NCBI GenBank assembly: GCA_032068765.1
Contig: DAMBHY010000009.1
Span: forward strand, 1 to 64,000
Source: DAMBHY01 sp032068765
GTDB lineage: Bacteria > Bacteroidota > Bacteroidia > Bacteroidales > Dysgonomonadaceae
Reading direction: 5' to 3'
Length of the DNA stretch: 64,000 nucleotides
The notes beneath the pieces were generated by a model, which saw nothing but the letters and a program-made list of their open reading frames with translations, did no database searches and had not been told where the DNA came from. The translations under genes were made by a program, and so were the position numbers. This document shows, piece after piece, positions 55,589 to 63,610 of this stretch. Each line of letters opens with the position of its first letter. Positions within the stretch are counted from its first letter, which is position 1.

Positions 55589-56398
55589 TTATTTAGGATG
55601 GTTGGTTTTGAAATATTCATGGAAAAACAATGCCTGATATTTCACGGCATTCTTCCAATATGGCCAGTTATGAGCGCCAGGGCGTGAAATGTAATCGTGT
55701 GGAATATTGCGATAGAGCAATTCTTCGTGCAGTTTTTGATTGACGCGGTAGAAAAAATCTTCCGTGCCGCAATCAATAATTATTTTCAATCCGTTGGGAC
55801 GCAGCAGATGCAGATTTCCCATCACGCTGTATGACTGCCAACGGTTGGGATGCTGGCTTTGGGGGCCCAATAGTTTGCTCATTTCCCAACTATCGGGAAA
55901 AGGCGTGATATCCACTCCCCCGCTCATACTTCCGCACGCGCCGAAAACATCCTGATGCCGCATGGCAATGAAGAGTGCGCCGTGTCCTCCCATGCTCAAG
56001 CCCGTGATAAAGCGTGCGCTGCGGTCATTGAGCGTGGAATATTTAGTATCAACGTAATCGATAAGTTCTTTGGCAACAAACGTTTCATATTGCGAAGCGG
56101 GGTCTTCGGGACTGTCCCAATACCAACTGTTCGCACCATCAGGACAAACCACCATCATCTGATAATCGTCCGCAATTTCTTTCACTTCATCCGTCTTTCC
56201 CCAGTTCTGATAGTTGCCGCTATAGCCGTGAAGAAGATACAGCACGGGCATTTTTCCTTTCGACTGATTTGGCTGAATGACTACCGCTTTTATACTTTTC
56301 TTCATTGATGTGCTATAGACCTGTATGGTATCTACTTTGGCGGCGTGGCAGAGAATTGCGACGCTGATAAAGAGGGATGATAAGACGGATTTTTTCAT
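55589..56398 (-). CDS. secreted esterase (alpha/beta hydrolase)
   Basis: The 269-aa protein has a signal peptide (MKKSVLSSLFISVAILCHA) and the esterase D/feruloyl esterase-like fold: MPVLYLLHGYSGNYQNW (about residues 49-65), nucleophile elbow TGLSMGGHGALF (about 136-147), an acidic residue in IIDCGTEDFFY (about 209-219) and His in RPGAHNWPYW (about 246-255). The triad is therefore intact. The substrate could be an acetyl or feruloyl ester on plant polymers; that is a family guess. It shares an operon with the phosphoesterase gene. Confidence 0.88.
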   Translation of the reverse strand: MKKSVLSSLFISVAILCHAAKVDTIQVYSTSMKKSIKAVVIQPNQSKGKMPVLYLLHGYSGNYQNWGKTDEVKEIADDYQMMVVCPDGANSWYWDSPEDPASQYETFVAKELIDYVDTKYSTLNDRSARFITGLSMGGHGALFIAMRHQDVFGACGSMSGGVDITPFPDSWEMSKLLGPQSQHPNRWQSYSVMGNLHLLRPNGLKIIIDCGTEDFFYRVNQKLHEELLYRNIPHDYISRPGAHNWPYWKNAVKYQALFFHEYFKTNHPK

Positions 56399-56869
56399 TA
56401 ATGAGAATATTTTTGTTCAAAGATAGTTATGAAAGGCAAAAAGAGAAAGGATTCATGATGAAAGATAAGCTCCGTAACACAAAATGATAGGGCTTTTCCG
56501 ATAAAATTACTTTGAATAAAGAGGTCTAACTAAATTGGCTAAACTCTAGTATGTGAGAGTTTACACATTCTCCTGTTTTTACAGAAAATATATAAAAAAA
56601 ACTAATCCAAAAAGTAAACGATTATATTTAACAAAATTAAAAAATAATAATAGCGCAAAATATGATATGAACTGGGAAAGAGAAAGTATATATGTTACGG
56701 AGTCTATCACTAATCCGAAATATCAAAAGTTAAACTCCAGATACCATTACAAAATCAAAATCCCAAATAATAAGTTCTAACTACTAATTTGTAAATCGTA
56801 AAATAGTAAATTTCAAAAACTAATTTCTATAAGTCAACGTTATACAATAAACTTCAAAAATATTTTATT
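56399..56869. other. intergenic region, no credible gene
   Basis: About 470 AT-rich bases between divergent genes. A 75-codon frame at 56553-56780 has very lysine- and asparagine-rich composition and no family look, so I leave it out. Promoters for the esterase and the GNAT gene must lie here but I see no clean box pair. Confidence 0.5.
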
Positions 56870-57202
56870 ATGGAAATTAAGAATGAACTCAACGGCAATA
56901 AAGGGGCTTTCATTCTGAAGAATGAAGGACAAAGAATCGGTGAACTGGAATATTCTATCACCAACAACGTGATCAATGCCTACCACACAGGTGTTATAAG
57001 CGAATACGAAGGACAAGGTCTGGCGGGAAAACTTTTTGATGAGCTAGTGAAATTTGCTCGTGAAAAAGGTTATCAAATCATACCATCTTGCTCGTATATT
57101 GACGCAAAATTTAAACGCAACGCCCAGGAATATGCAGACTTGTGGTATCACCGCGAAGACGAACCATTAGGAAATGCCTGTTGCATTAAACCACAATTCT
57201 AA
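56870..57202 (+). CDS. small GNAT acetyltransferase (NATD1/YjdJ-like)
   Basis: The 110-aa protein is of the single-domain Gcn5-related type called NATD1-like: RIGELEYSITNNVINAYHT, then SEYEGQGLAGKLFDELVKFA, the acetyl-CoA loop (about residues 42-60), and GYQIIPSCSYIDAKF. The C-terminal DLWYH end is normal. The substrate is unknown. It is 20 bases before the DUF4126 gene. Confidence 0.88.
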   Translation: MEIKNELNGNKGAFILKNEGQRIGELEYSITNNVINAYHTGVISEYEGQGLAGKLFDELVKFAREKGYQIIPSCSYIDAKFKRNAQEYADLWYHREDEPLGNACCIKPQF

Positions 57203-57222
57203 AAATTTCAAAACAGTTTGCA

Positions 57223-57804
57223 ATGAATATTGAAACGATAAGTGCTATCGCATTGGGTATCGGACTAAGCGCCAGTACAGGATTTCGGGTATTCATACCG
57301 CTGCTGGTGGCAGGCATCGCCAATTATACAGGCATCCTGCAGTTAAGTGAAAGTTTTTTGTGGATGGGAAGTATTCCTGCCATTATCAGTTTTGGTGTGG
57401 CCTCTGTTGTGGAAGTGCTTGCATATTACATCCCTTTTGTGGACAATCTGCTTGATACCATTGCCACACCATTATCAGTAGTTGCTGGTACACTATTAAT
57501 GACATCCGTTTTTCCCGCAGAAAGTGAATGGATGAAATGGATTGCAGGAGTTTTGGTAGGAGGTGGTGCTGCAGCTATTATACAATCAGGAAGTGCACTA
57601 ACAAGGCTTTTCAGTTCTGGAGTTACTGGCGGAATAAGCAACCCGCTTATCTCAACAGGAGAAGGAGTTGCCGCCACTGGTTTTTCAATTCTATCACTTT
57701 TTATCCCAATAATTACTGCAATCATTGTTTTGGTAATTATTTTTTTAATCTTTGGATATGGCGCTAAAAGGATTTTCAAAAAGAAATCTACAGAAAATAA
57801 ATAA
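57223..57804 (+). CDS. DUF4126 membrane protein
   Basis: The 193-aa protein has about five membrane segments and the DUF4126 start ISAIALGIGLSASTGFRVFI (about 5-24), with SFGVASVVEVLAYYIP and DNLLDTIATPLSVVAGTLL. The function is unknown. The C-terminus is basic (FKKKSTENK). It is 13 bases before the lipocalin start, in the same operon. Confidence 0.85.
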   Translation: MNIETISAIALGIGLSASTGFRVFIPLLVAGIANYTGILQLSESFLWMGSIPAIISFGVASVVEVLAYYIPFVDNLLDTIATPLSVVAGTLLMTSVFPAESEWMKWIAGVLVGGGAAAIIQSGSALTRLFSSGVTGGISNPLISTGEGVAATGFSILSLFIPIITAIIVLVIIFLIFGYGAKRIFKKKSTENK

Positions 57805-57817
57805 TATAAAAATAACT

Positions 57818-58360
57818 ATGAATAAAAAATCAATATTAACCCTTACAGGAATTGCAGCACTTGCTAGTTCCCTTTTCTTATTTAATTCTTGTGTTTCGAT
57901 TCCGAAAGGTGCGCAGGCAGTAACAAATTTTAATGCTGATAAATATCTAGGTAAATGGTATGAAATTGCGCGTATGGATTTTCGTTTTGAAAAAAACATG
58001 GACAATACCACAGCGCAATATTCGAAGAACGATGACGGTAGTATAAAAGTTGTAAACAGAGGATTTAAATATACCTCTAACGAATGGAAAGAAGCTGTTG
58101 GTAAAGCTAAGTTCGTGGAATCGGCAGATGTTGCTCGTTTGAAAGTCTCATTCTTCGGTCCTTTTTATGCAGGATATAACGTGGTGGAATTAGATGAAGA
58201 TTATAAATATGCATTGGTAATTGGTAATAATCCCGGCTATTGTTGGATTCTTGCACGAACAAAAACTATTCCCGAAGATATTAAAATAAAATATCTGGAA
58301 ACTGCCAAGAGAATTGGTGTAGAAACCGAAAAGTTGATTTGGCCAAAGCACGATAAATAA
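57818..58360 (+). CDS. blc: outer-membrane lipocalin (Blc type)
   Basis: The protein begins MNKKSILTLTGIAALASSLF and has a lipobox FNSC, so it is a lipoprotein. The lipocalin marks are present: FNADKYLGKWYEIARMDF (GxW motif, about residues 39-56), VKVSFFGPF-like stretch and YCWILARTKTIPEDI (about 146-160). Blc-like lipocalins bind fatty acids or lysophospholipids. I start at 57818, since the longer frame from 57752 lies inside the DUF4126 gene and hides the signal peptide. Confidence 0.92.
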   Translation: MNKKSILTLTGIAALASSLFLFNSCVSIPKGAQAVTNFNADKYLGKWYEIARMDFRFEKNMDNTTAQYSKNDDGSIKVVNRGFKYTSNEWKEAVGKAKFVESADVARLKVSFFGPFYAGYNVVELDEDYKYALVIGNNPGYCWILARTKTIPEDIKIKYLETAKRIGVETEKLIWPKHDK

Positions 58361-58398
58361 ATATTCAGATAATCAAACTTTTACATTTTTTAAATATA

Positions 58399-58429
58399 GC
58401 CCCTTATTCATAATAATATAGGGGCTAAA
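58399..58429 (+). terminator. hairpin after the lipocalin gene
   Basis: TAGCCCCT (58399-58406) pairs perfectly with AGGGGCTA (58422-58429) around a 15-base AT loop, 39 bases after the lipocalin stop. No strong T run follows on the plus strand, so it is a weak or atypical terminator. Confidence 0.5.
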
Positions 58430-58450
58430 TTATATTTGTCATTTATTCTT

Positions 58451-58640
58451 TCAAATTCTAGATAATACTTCATAATTAGCTTCGTACTCATTTTCTGTTA
58501 TCAACCCACTTTCGAAATATTAGCATCTTTTCAAAAGTCGCTGTTATTTCATCATTCTTGCCATAAGTATTCCGCTTCAGACGATTCGATGCTACTCGTT
58601 TTATTTTTTTAGACAAATGCTTCGGATAAACAATTTTCAT
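58451..58640 (-). pseudogene. remnant of a small gene, frameshifted
   Basis: The minus strand from ATG 58640 reads MKIVYPKHLSKKIKRVASNR, LKRNTYGKNDEITATFEKML, and after a frame change LITENEYEANYEVLSRI with stop at 58451. The last part resembles the short C-terminal helix (GLITEEEYE) found in many small bacterial proteins. A single frame change would restore one product. No family can be named. Confidence 0.35.
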
Positions 58641-58898
58641 CCAAATCCACATCCACACTAACCTCATCTTAGATTTCCAAGGTAATTATTTTTGACAGAA
58701 TTTGTTCAGATTGCGTTTTATAAAAAACCTTCTATGCCTCTTTTGAAATAGTGTGAATTATTCGTTCCCTGCACATTGGAATGTAATGAAGGGAATTTTT
58801 ATCATCAGATGCGTAAACTGCCGTAAATCAATTTTTAGCTGAGATTCTAAACAATATAAAAAAAATGTACAACAAACATATATTAGGATATATAACAT
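58641..58898. other. intergenic DNA upstream of PFP
   Basis: No gene is apparent. It is AT-rich toward the right and leads to the PFP promoter. Confidence 0.5.
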
Positions 58899-58929
58899 TT
58901 TTACGTTTGACAAAAAAATTGTAAATTTG
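58899..58929 (+). promoter_or_regulatory. Bacteroidota promoter of PFP
   Basis: TTTT (58899-58902), 19 bases, TAAATTTG (58922-58929). The -7 box is perfect and the -33 box has one mismatch. It gives a leader of about 55 bases before the ATG. Confidence 0.6.
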
Positions 58930-58990
58930 CGACACAGAATAACTTCATTCTGATATATTTTAGGTTATTATCATATAATTCGCATACAAA

Positions 58991-60640
58991 ATGAGTAAAA
59001 GCGCTTTACAAATTGCAAGAGCATCGTATGCTCCGAAGGTGCCCCAAGTGTTAAAAGGAAACATTACATTGAAAGAAGGGTTGGCAACACAATCAGTTAA
59101 AGACCAAGAAGAAATCAAGTCATTATTCCCCTATACTTACGGCTTGCCCGAAATTTCTTTCCAATCAAGCGATACAAATAGCAAATCTTCTAAACCTATC
59201 AATGCGGGCGTTATCCTTTCCGGCGGACAAGCTCCAGGCGGGCATAACGTTATTGCAGGTATTTTTGACGGTATCAAACGCCTTCATCCTGATAGCAGAC
59301 TTTACGGATTTATTATGGGTGCTTCAGGTTTGGTAGATCACAACTATAAAGAACTAACCGGTGAAATCATCGATGAATATCGCAATACTGGCGGTTTTGA
59401 CATCATTGGTTCAGGAAGAACTAAACTCGAAACAAAAGAACAGTTCGACAAAGGTCTTGAAATTCTGAAAGAACTAGATATCACAGCATTGATTATCATT
59501 GGGGGCGACGATTCCAATACCAACGCATGCGTTTTGGCGGAATATTATCGTGCTATCAATTCAGGCGTAAGCGTCATTGGTTGTCCAAAAACTATTGACG
59601 GAGACTTAAAGAACGAATTCATTGAAACGTCTTTCGGTTTCGACACTGCTTGTAAAGTATATTCAGAACTTATCGGCAACATTGAAAGAGACTGTAATTC
59701 AGCCAAAAAATATTGGCACTTTATCAAAGTGATGGGACGATCGGCTTCCCATATCGCTTTAGAATGTGCATTGCAAACACATCCTAACATTTGTATCATC
59801 TCCGAAGAAGTGGAGCAACATGATTTGTCTTTGGAAGATATCATCGAAAAAATTGCGGAGGTGGTTGCAAAACGAGCAGCAAAAGGTATGAACTATGGTA
59901 CCATTATCATTCCTGAAGGTCTTATCGAATTTATTCCATCCGTAAAATTACTTATTGGTGAATTGAACGATTTCCTTGCCAAGAACATGGAAGCCATCGG
60001 ACATGAAAATGACCATCACGAAATGATTGTCAAAAACCTGTCACCAAATAACTCACGCATGTTCTCCAAACTTCCAAAGAAGGTGGCAAAACAATTGGCA
60101 ATGGACCGCGACCCACACGGAAACGTACAAGTATCCATGATTCAAACAGAAGAATTGCTTGCGCAAATGGTTGCAAACAAATTGGACGAATGGGCAAAAG
60201 AAGGAAAATACAACGGCAAATTCTCTACAATTCAACACTTTTTCGGTTACGAAGGTCGTTGTGCCGCTCCTTCTAATTACGATACAGACTACTGTTACGC
60301 TTTAGGTTATACAGCTTCTATTCTTGCCGGTAATGAAAAGACCGGTTATATGGCTTCTGTCCGCAATACTACAGCCCCTGCGGCTAAATGGCAGGCGGGC
60401 GGTATTCCTATCACGATGATGATGAATATGGAAAGACGCCACGGTGAAATGAAACCGGTTATACAAAAAGCTTTGGTTGATTTGAACGGCGCACCATTCC
60501 AATATTTGAAAGAACATCGTGAAAAATGGGCTATCGAAACAGACTATGTTTTCCCTGGTCCTATTCAATTCTACGGTCCATCAGAAGTATGTGATCAGCC
60601 AAGTTTCACACTTAAACTTGAAAAGAACGGTCAGCTTTAA
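58991..60640 (+). CDS. pfp: PPi-dependent phosphofructokinase (PFP)
   Basis: PFP interconverts fructose 6-phosphate and fructose 1,6-bisphosphate with pyrophosphate, in place of or beside ATP-PFK. The 549-aa length fits the long PFP-beta type. Seen: GVILSGGQAPGGHNVIAG (about residues 73-90), IIGGDDSNTNA with the GGDD that marks PPi use (about 171-181), CPKTIDGDLKN with the catalytic Asp residues (about 198-208), MGRSASHIALECAL (about 249-262) and PEGLIEF. The gene is single and ends with a strong terminator. Confidence 0.95.
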   Translation: MSKSALQIARASYAPKVPQVLKGNITLKEGLATQSVKDQEEIKSLFPYTYGLPEISFQSSDTNSKSSKPINAGVILSGGQAPGGHNVIAGIFDGIKRLHPDSRLYGFIMGASGLVDHNYKELTGEIIDEYRNTGGFDIIGSGRTKLETKEQFDKGLEILKELDITALIIIGGDDSNTNACVLAEYYRAINSGVSVIGCPKTIDGDLKNEFIETSFGFDTACKVYSELIGNIERDCNSAKKYWHFIKVMGRSASHIALECALQTHPNICIISEEVEQHDLSLEDIIEKIAEVVAKRAAKGMNYGTIIIPEGLIEFIPSVKLLIGELNDFLAKNMEAIGHENDHHEMIVKNLSPNNSRMFSKLPKKVAKQLAMDRDPHGNVQVSMIQTEELLAQMVANKLDEWAKEGKYNGKFSTIQHFFGYEGRCAAPSNYDTDYCYALGYTASILAGNEKTGYMASVRNTTAPAAKWQAGGIPITMMMNMERRHGEMKPVIQKALVDLNGAPFQYLKEHREKWAIETDYVFPGPIQFYGPSEVCDQPSFTLKLEKNGQL

Positions 60641-60660
60641 CAACTTTGAAGTACTATTAT

Positions 60661-60697
60661 ACAAAAAAGAGGAAAGCGCTACTTTCCTCTTTTTTGT
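60661..60697. terminator. bidirectional intrinsic terminator between PFP and galE
   Basis: ACAAAAAAGAGGAAAG pairs fully with CTTTCCTCTTTTTTGT around the loop CGCTA. It is flanked by A and T runs and serves both convergent genes. Confidence 0.92.
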
Positions 60698-60710
60698 ATA
60701 TTGTCGAGAA

Positions 60711-61745
60711 TTACATGATTCCTTTTTCTCTCAGTTTCTTTTGCCAATTCCATGCTGAAAGCATGGTATCCTCGATTGTTTCTTTGGCAGCCCATCCCAA
60801 AACATTGTTGGCTCTTTCTGGTTCTGCCCAAATTTGTTCGATATCGCCTTCTCGGCGTCCAACAATTTTATAATTCAGTTTGTCACCAGAAACTTTTTCA
60901 AAAACATTTATCAATTCAAGAACTGATACACCATTGCCTGTTCCAAGATTAAATATTTCTATTTTTTCTTCAGATTTATCGTTGAGCATTCTTTCTACTG
61001 CAATGACATGTGCTTTTGCCAGATCCACCACATTGATAAAGTCACGGATGCATGAACCATCAGAAGTTGAATAATCGTTGCCAAACACGCTCAATTGTTC
61101 GCGAACTCCAATTCCTGTTTGAGTAATGTATGGCACAAGGTTCTGAGGAACACCGATAGGAAGTTCGCCGATTTCTGCTGAAGGATGCGCGCCAATCGGA
61201 TTGAAATAGCGCAGAATGATACTTTTTATATTCGCGCCGGAATGCACATAATCATGAATAATCTCTTCGTTAATTTGTTTAGTATTCCCGTAAGGTGAAG
61301 TCGCGGGCTTGATAGGCGCATTTTCATCAATAGGATTGTTGTCAGGTTCTCCGTACACAGTACATGAGGATGAAAAGACAATACCTTTGACATTGTATTC
61401 AGGCATCAATTCGAGTAAATTTATCAATGATACCAGATTGTTTCGGTAATACATCAATGGTTTTTGTACGGATTCCCCCACCGCTTTGCTTGCAGCAAAA
61501 TGTATGATTCCTCCAATTTCAGTATATTTTTCGAAAACATTACGCAAAGCGTTCATATTAGTGCAATCCATTTTCTCGAAAGTTGGACGAATGCCTGTAA
61601 TTTTCGTAATTCCATCTAAAACATTTTCGTTTGAGTTGGAAAGATTATCAACAATAATCACCTCATATCCTGCTTGTTGTAATTCAACTACAGTGTGTGA
61701 ACCGATATATCCAGTACCTCCGGTAACCAAAATCTTTGATGCCAT
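60711..61745 (-). CDS. galE: UDP-glucose 4-epimerase GalE
   Basis: GalE interconverts UDP-glucose and UDP-galactose with bound NAD. The 344-aa protein has the Rossmann motif VTGGTGYIGSHTVVEL (about residues 6-21), VDNLSNSN (about 36), HFAASKAVGES (about 85), the SCTVYGEP Ser region (about 127), YxxxK as YGNTK (about 152), and RYFNPIGAHPSAEIGE (about 180). Length and motifs are complete. Confidence 0.96.
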   Translation of the reverse strand: MASKILVTGGTGYIGSHTVVELQQAGYEVIIVDNLSNSNENVLDGITKITGIRPTFEKMDCTNMNALRNVFEKYTEIGGIIHFAASKAVGESVQKPLMYYRNNLVSLINLLELMPEYNVKGIVFSSSCTVYGEPDNNPIDENAPIKPATSPYGNTKQINEEIIHDYVHSGANIKSIILRYFNPIGAHPSAEIGELPIGVPQNLVPYITQTGIGVREQLSVFGNDYSTSDGSCIRDFINVVDLAKAHVIAVERMLNDKSEEKIEIFNLGTGNGVSVLELINVFEKVSGDKLNYKIVGRREGDIEQIWAEPERANNVLGWAAKETIEDTMLSAWNWQKKLREKGIM

Positions 61746-61777
61746 AAATTAATTAGTTATTGATATTTCTTTTAATA

Positions 61778-61785
61778 CAAAAATA
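61778..61785 (-). promoter_or_regulatory. -7 box of galE
   Basis: The minus strand reads TATTTTTG, fitting TAnnTTTG, 33 bases before the galE ATG. The -33 box is not clear. Confidence 0.45.
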
Positions 61786-62073
61786 CAATAAAACGCACGA
61801 ATAAAGCTCACAATTGCAAGATTATAATGAAAATGGACCATTTTTGTGAAAAATTTAAAATTTATCCCATAACCGAACTGCTAAAAAAAGCCACACTGTT
61901 AAAACTCAAATGAAAAACTATTTCACTAAAAAAACGTTTGATGAAAATGGATGCGCAGATTCTCGCTCTTCACGTATAAGGTTTTTGAAGTGATTGATGA
62001 TCTATAATGTGGCATCAAAATGGTGAAAACTGTCCGATTATTTATAGGGTATTGGAGGTATTATGAGGATATA
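61786..62073. other. intergenic DNA, no gene seen
   Basis: No credible frame or RNA feature in this stretch between galE and the DUF302 terminator. A few A-rich tracts occur. Confidence 0.5.
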
Positions 62074-62106
62074 AAATGCGCTTAGATATAATATCTAAGC
62101 GCATTT
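62074..62106 (-). terminator. intrinsic terminator of the arsR cluster
   Basis: AAATGCGCTTAGATAT and ATATCTAAGCGCATTT form a perfect 16-bp palindrome, 25 bases after the DUF302 stop. On the minus strand it is followed by TTAT-rich DNA. Confidence 0.75.
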
Positions 62107-62131
62107 CAAAAATTTTATTTATCAATTAGAC

Positions 62132-62514
62132 TCAAACAAGTTTTGATATAAAAATTTCAGATTGTTGAAAAGCGGTAGTCATAACTCTCTCCACTTCACC
62201 GCCTATTTGCGAAGCAAATATTACAACGTTCATCTGAGATATATAAGTGTTCCCATCCTCTTTTTCATAAACTGCAATTCTGCAAGGCATCATACTCGAA
62301 TAAATCCGCAAATCGTCTTTCGAAAGAATTTGATAAGCCAAATTCGGATTGCATAATTCCAATACTTTGGCACCAGCAACAGTAAATCCATTTTTCTCCA
62401 TGGTAGCCTGCAAATCATGCGTAAAAGTCACTTTCCAACCTTTTCAGCAATAATGTCACTTAGTTTTGATATTGTTTCTTCGAAATTGTATCTGCTTTTA
62501 TGCTCATTGAACAT
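62132..62514 (-). pseudogene. DUF302 protein gene with a one-base frameshift
   Basis: From ATG 62514 the minus strand reads MFNEHKSRYNFEETISKL and SDIIAEK, then runs to a stop. In the next frame the text continues KVTFTHDLQATMEKNGFTVA, ending at 62132 with the normal DUF302 body (LELCNPNLAYQIL, SSMMPCRIAVYE). The expected join is AEKGWKVTFTHD, which needs one more A near 62447. So either one base was lost and the gene is damaged, or it is a read error. A GTG at 62431 could start a shorter 99-aa product. DUF302 proteins are linked with thioredoxin and ArsR genes in this setting. Confidence 0.7.
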
Positions 62515-62532
62515 GTTGTGTATATTACCTCC

Positions 62533-63027
62533 TTATTGCTTTTTTAGTAAAACTTCTTCGATTGCTTTTTTTAAAGCATCTTTAGCAAGTGCACCTTGTG
62601 CCATTTGAGGTTCTTCACCTATCGGGCAGAAAAGGATTGTAGGAATACTGCGGATGCCGAATTCAGTTGAAAGTTGTTGTTCTTCTTCCGTATTTACTTT
62701 ATAAATGTAGATCTGGCCATCATATTCTTTCGCCAGTTCTTCCAAAATTGGAGCTATCATTTTACAAGGTCCACACCAGTCAGCATAAAAATCAACGATA
62801 CACGGTTTATCACCAAGATATTCCCACTTTTGTGGATTTTGTTCGAAATTAGCAACTTTTTTAAGAAATTCTGCTCGTGTTAAATGTATTGTTCCCATTT
62901 TTTTTGTCTCCTTTGAAGAGTTGTTTTGATCTTTTATTTCGTTTATACTTTTCTCTTTAGGATTATTGCAAGCTATTGCAACAACTCCTAAAAGAGCTAT
63001 GAATAATATTTTAAAAAGTTTTTTCAT
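62533..63027 (-). CDS. thioredoxin-like lipoprotein
   Basis: The 164-aa protein has a lipoprotein signal (LLGVVAIAC, Cys at residue 20), a linker, and a thioredoxin domain with the active site WCGPC (84-88), PTILF and the cis-Pro in RSIPTILF (about 125). It should sit in the periplasm facing the membrane, acting as a disulfide reductase. It overlaps the DUF6132 gene by 17 bases and is read with it and with the ArsR gene. Confidence 0.9.
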   Translation of the reverse strand: MKKLFKILFIALLGVVAIACNNPKEKSINEIKDQNNSSKETKKMGTIHLTRAEFLKKVANFEQNPQKWEYLGDKPCIVDFYADWCGPCKMIAPILEELAKEYDGQIYIYKVNTEEEQQLSTEFGIRSIPTILFCPIGEEPQMAQGALAKDALKKAIEEVLLKKQ

Positions 63028-63250
63028 TATTTTGTTTATTTATTTTTGATTCTTTTCTAAATATATCGAATAACAAACCGCCTAGGAGTGCGCCGTAAAA
63101 AGTCATGCGCCAAGGATGGGAAATTATTGGACAAGCTCCCGTGGAACAACCTATGAAATAAAAATATAAATAGCCCGAAATAGCTCCAATGATTATCCCT
63201 AAAATTGAAAGTTTGTATTTAAAAAAAAATTCTTTCACAAATTTATTCAT
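63011..63250 (-). CDS. DUF6132 membrane protein
   Basis: The 79-aa protein has two membrane segments and the DUF6132 mark FIGCSTGACPIISHPW with two Cys (about 33-48) between them, then YGALLGGLLF. It belongs to small proteins that go with ArsR regulators and thioredoxins in Bacteroidota. The function is unknown; the Cys pair may face the thioredoxin. It overlaps the arsR gene by 8 bases. Confidence 0.82.
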   Translation of the reverse strand: MNKFVKEFFFKYKLSILGIIIGAISGYLYFYFIGCSTGACPIISHPWRMTFYGALLGGLLFDIFRKESKINKQNNEKTF

Positions 63251-63536
63251 TATTTTCTATTAAGTATAAATCTCTTACCATCTCTCCCAACGCCCGATTT
63301 CTAAGTTTGTAAAAGCAATTTTTACCTTCTTTTCTGCTATCCAAAATACCTTTTGCACGCATATCATTAATATGATGAGAGAGCAAAGACTGGTTGCATT
63401 CAGCGTCCTCTATTAATTGTGTGACGGTTTTTTCAGGAGTTTCCATTAATTGCATTATTACACACAACTTAGTCTCATTTGAAATTGACTTGAGTAGATA
63501 AGCTATATTTTTGAATTTTGATTTGTCTTTTTTCAT
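63243..63536 (-). CDS. ArsR-family transcription repressor
   Basis: The 97-aa protein has the winged helix of ArsR/SmtB: FKNIAYLLKSISNETKLCVI, CNQSLLSHHINDMRAKGILD (recognition helix, about 46-65) and GKNCFYKL. The Cys in AECNQSLLSHH and one in KLCVI could sense thiols or metals. I start at MKKDKSKF (63536); the longer frame to 63572 adds 12 unlikely residues. It leads an operon with DUF6132, thioredoxin and DUF302. Confidence 0.88.
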   Translation of the reverse strand: MKKDKSKFKNIAYLLKSISNETKLCVIMQLMETPEKTVTQLIEDAECNQSLLSHHINDMRAKGILDSRKEGKNCFYKLRNRALGEMVRDLYLIENNE

Positions 63537-63557
63537 AATTAAATAAATACCAATACA

Positions 63558-63585
63558 TGAACATTCATTCATATATATTTGTTCA
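63558..63585. promoter_or_regulatory. possible ArsR operator
   Basis: TGAACA (63558-63563) and TGTTCA (63580-63585) are inverted, with ATTCATTCATAT between, in the upstream gap of arsR. ArsR-type repressors bind such dyads near their own promoters. Position and symmetry only. Confidence 0.5.
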
Positions 63586-63610
63586 GAATGATTTTGTTAA
63601 AAAATGATTT

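Noticed and set aside
56553..56780. 75-codon frame in the esterase-GNAT gap
   Set aside because: Composition is that of translated AT-rich DNA, with no conserved-looking block, no clear ribosome site, and a first line unlike any signal or domain.
57752..57817. Longer start of the lipocalin
   Set aside because: The extension lies inside the DUF4126 gene and would bury the lipoprotein signal.
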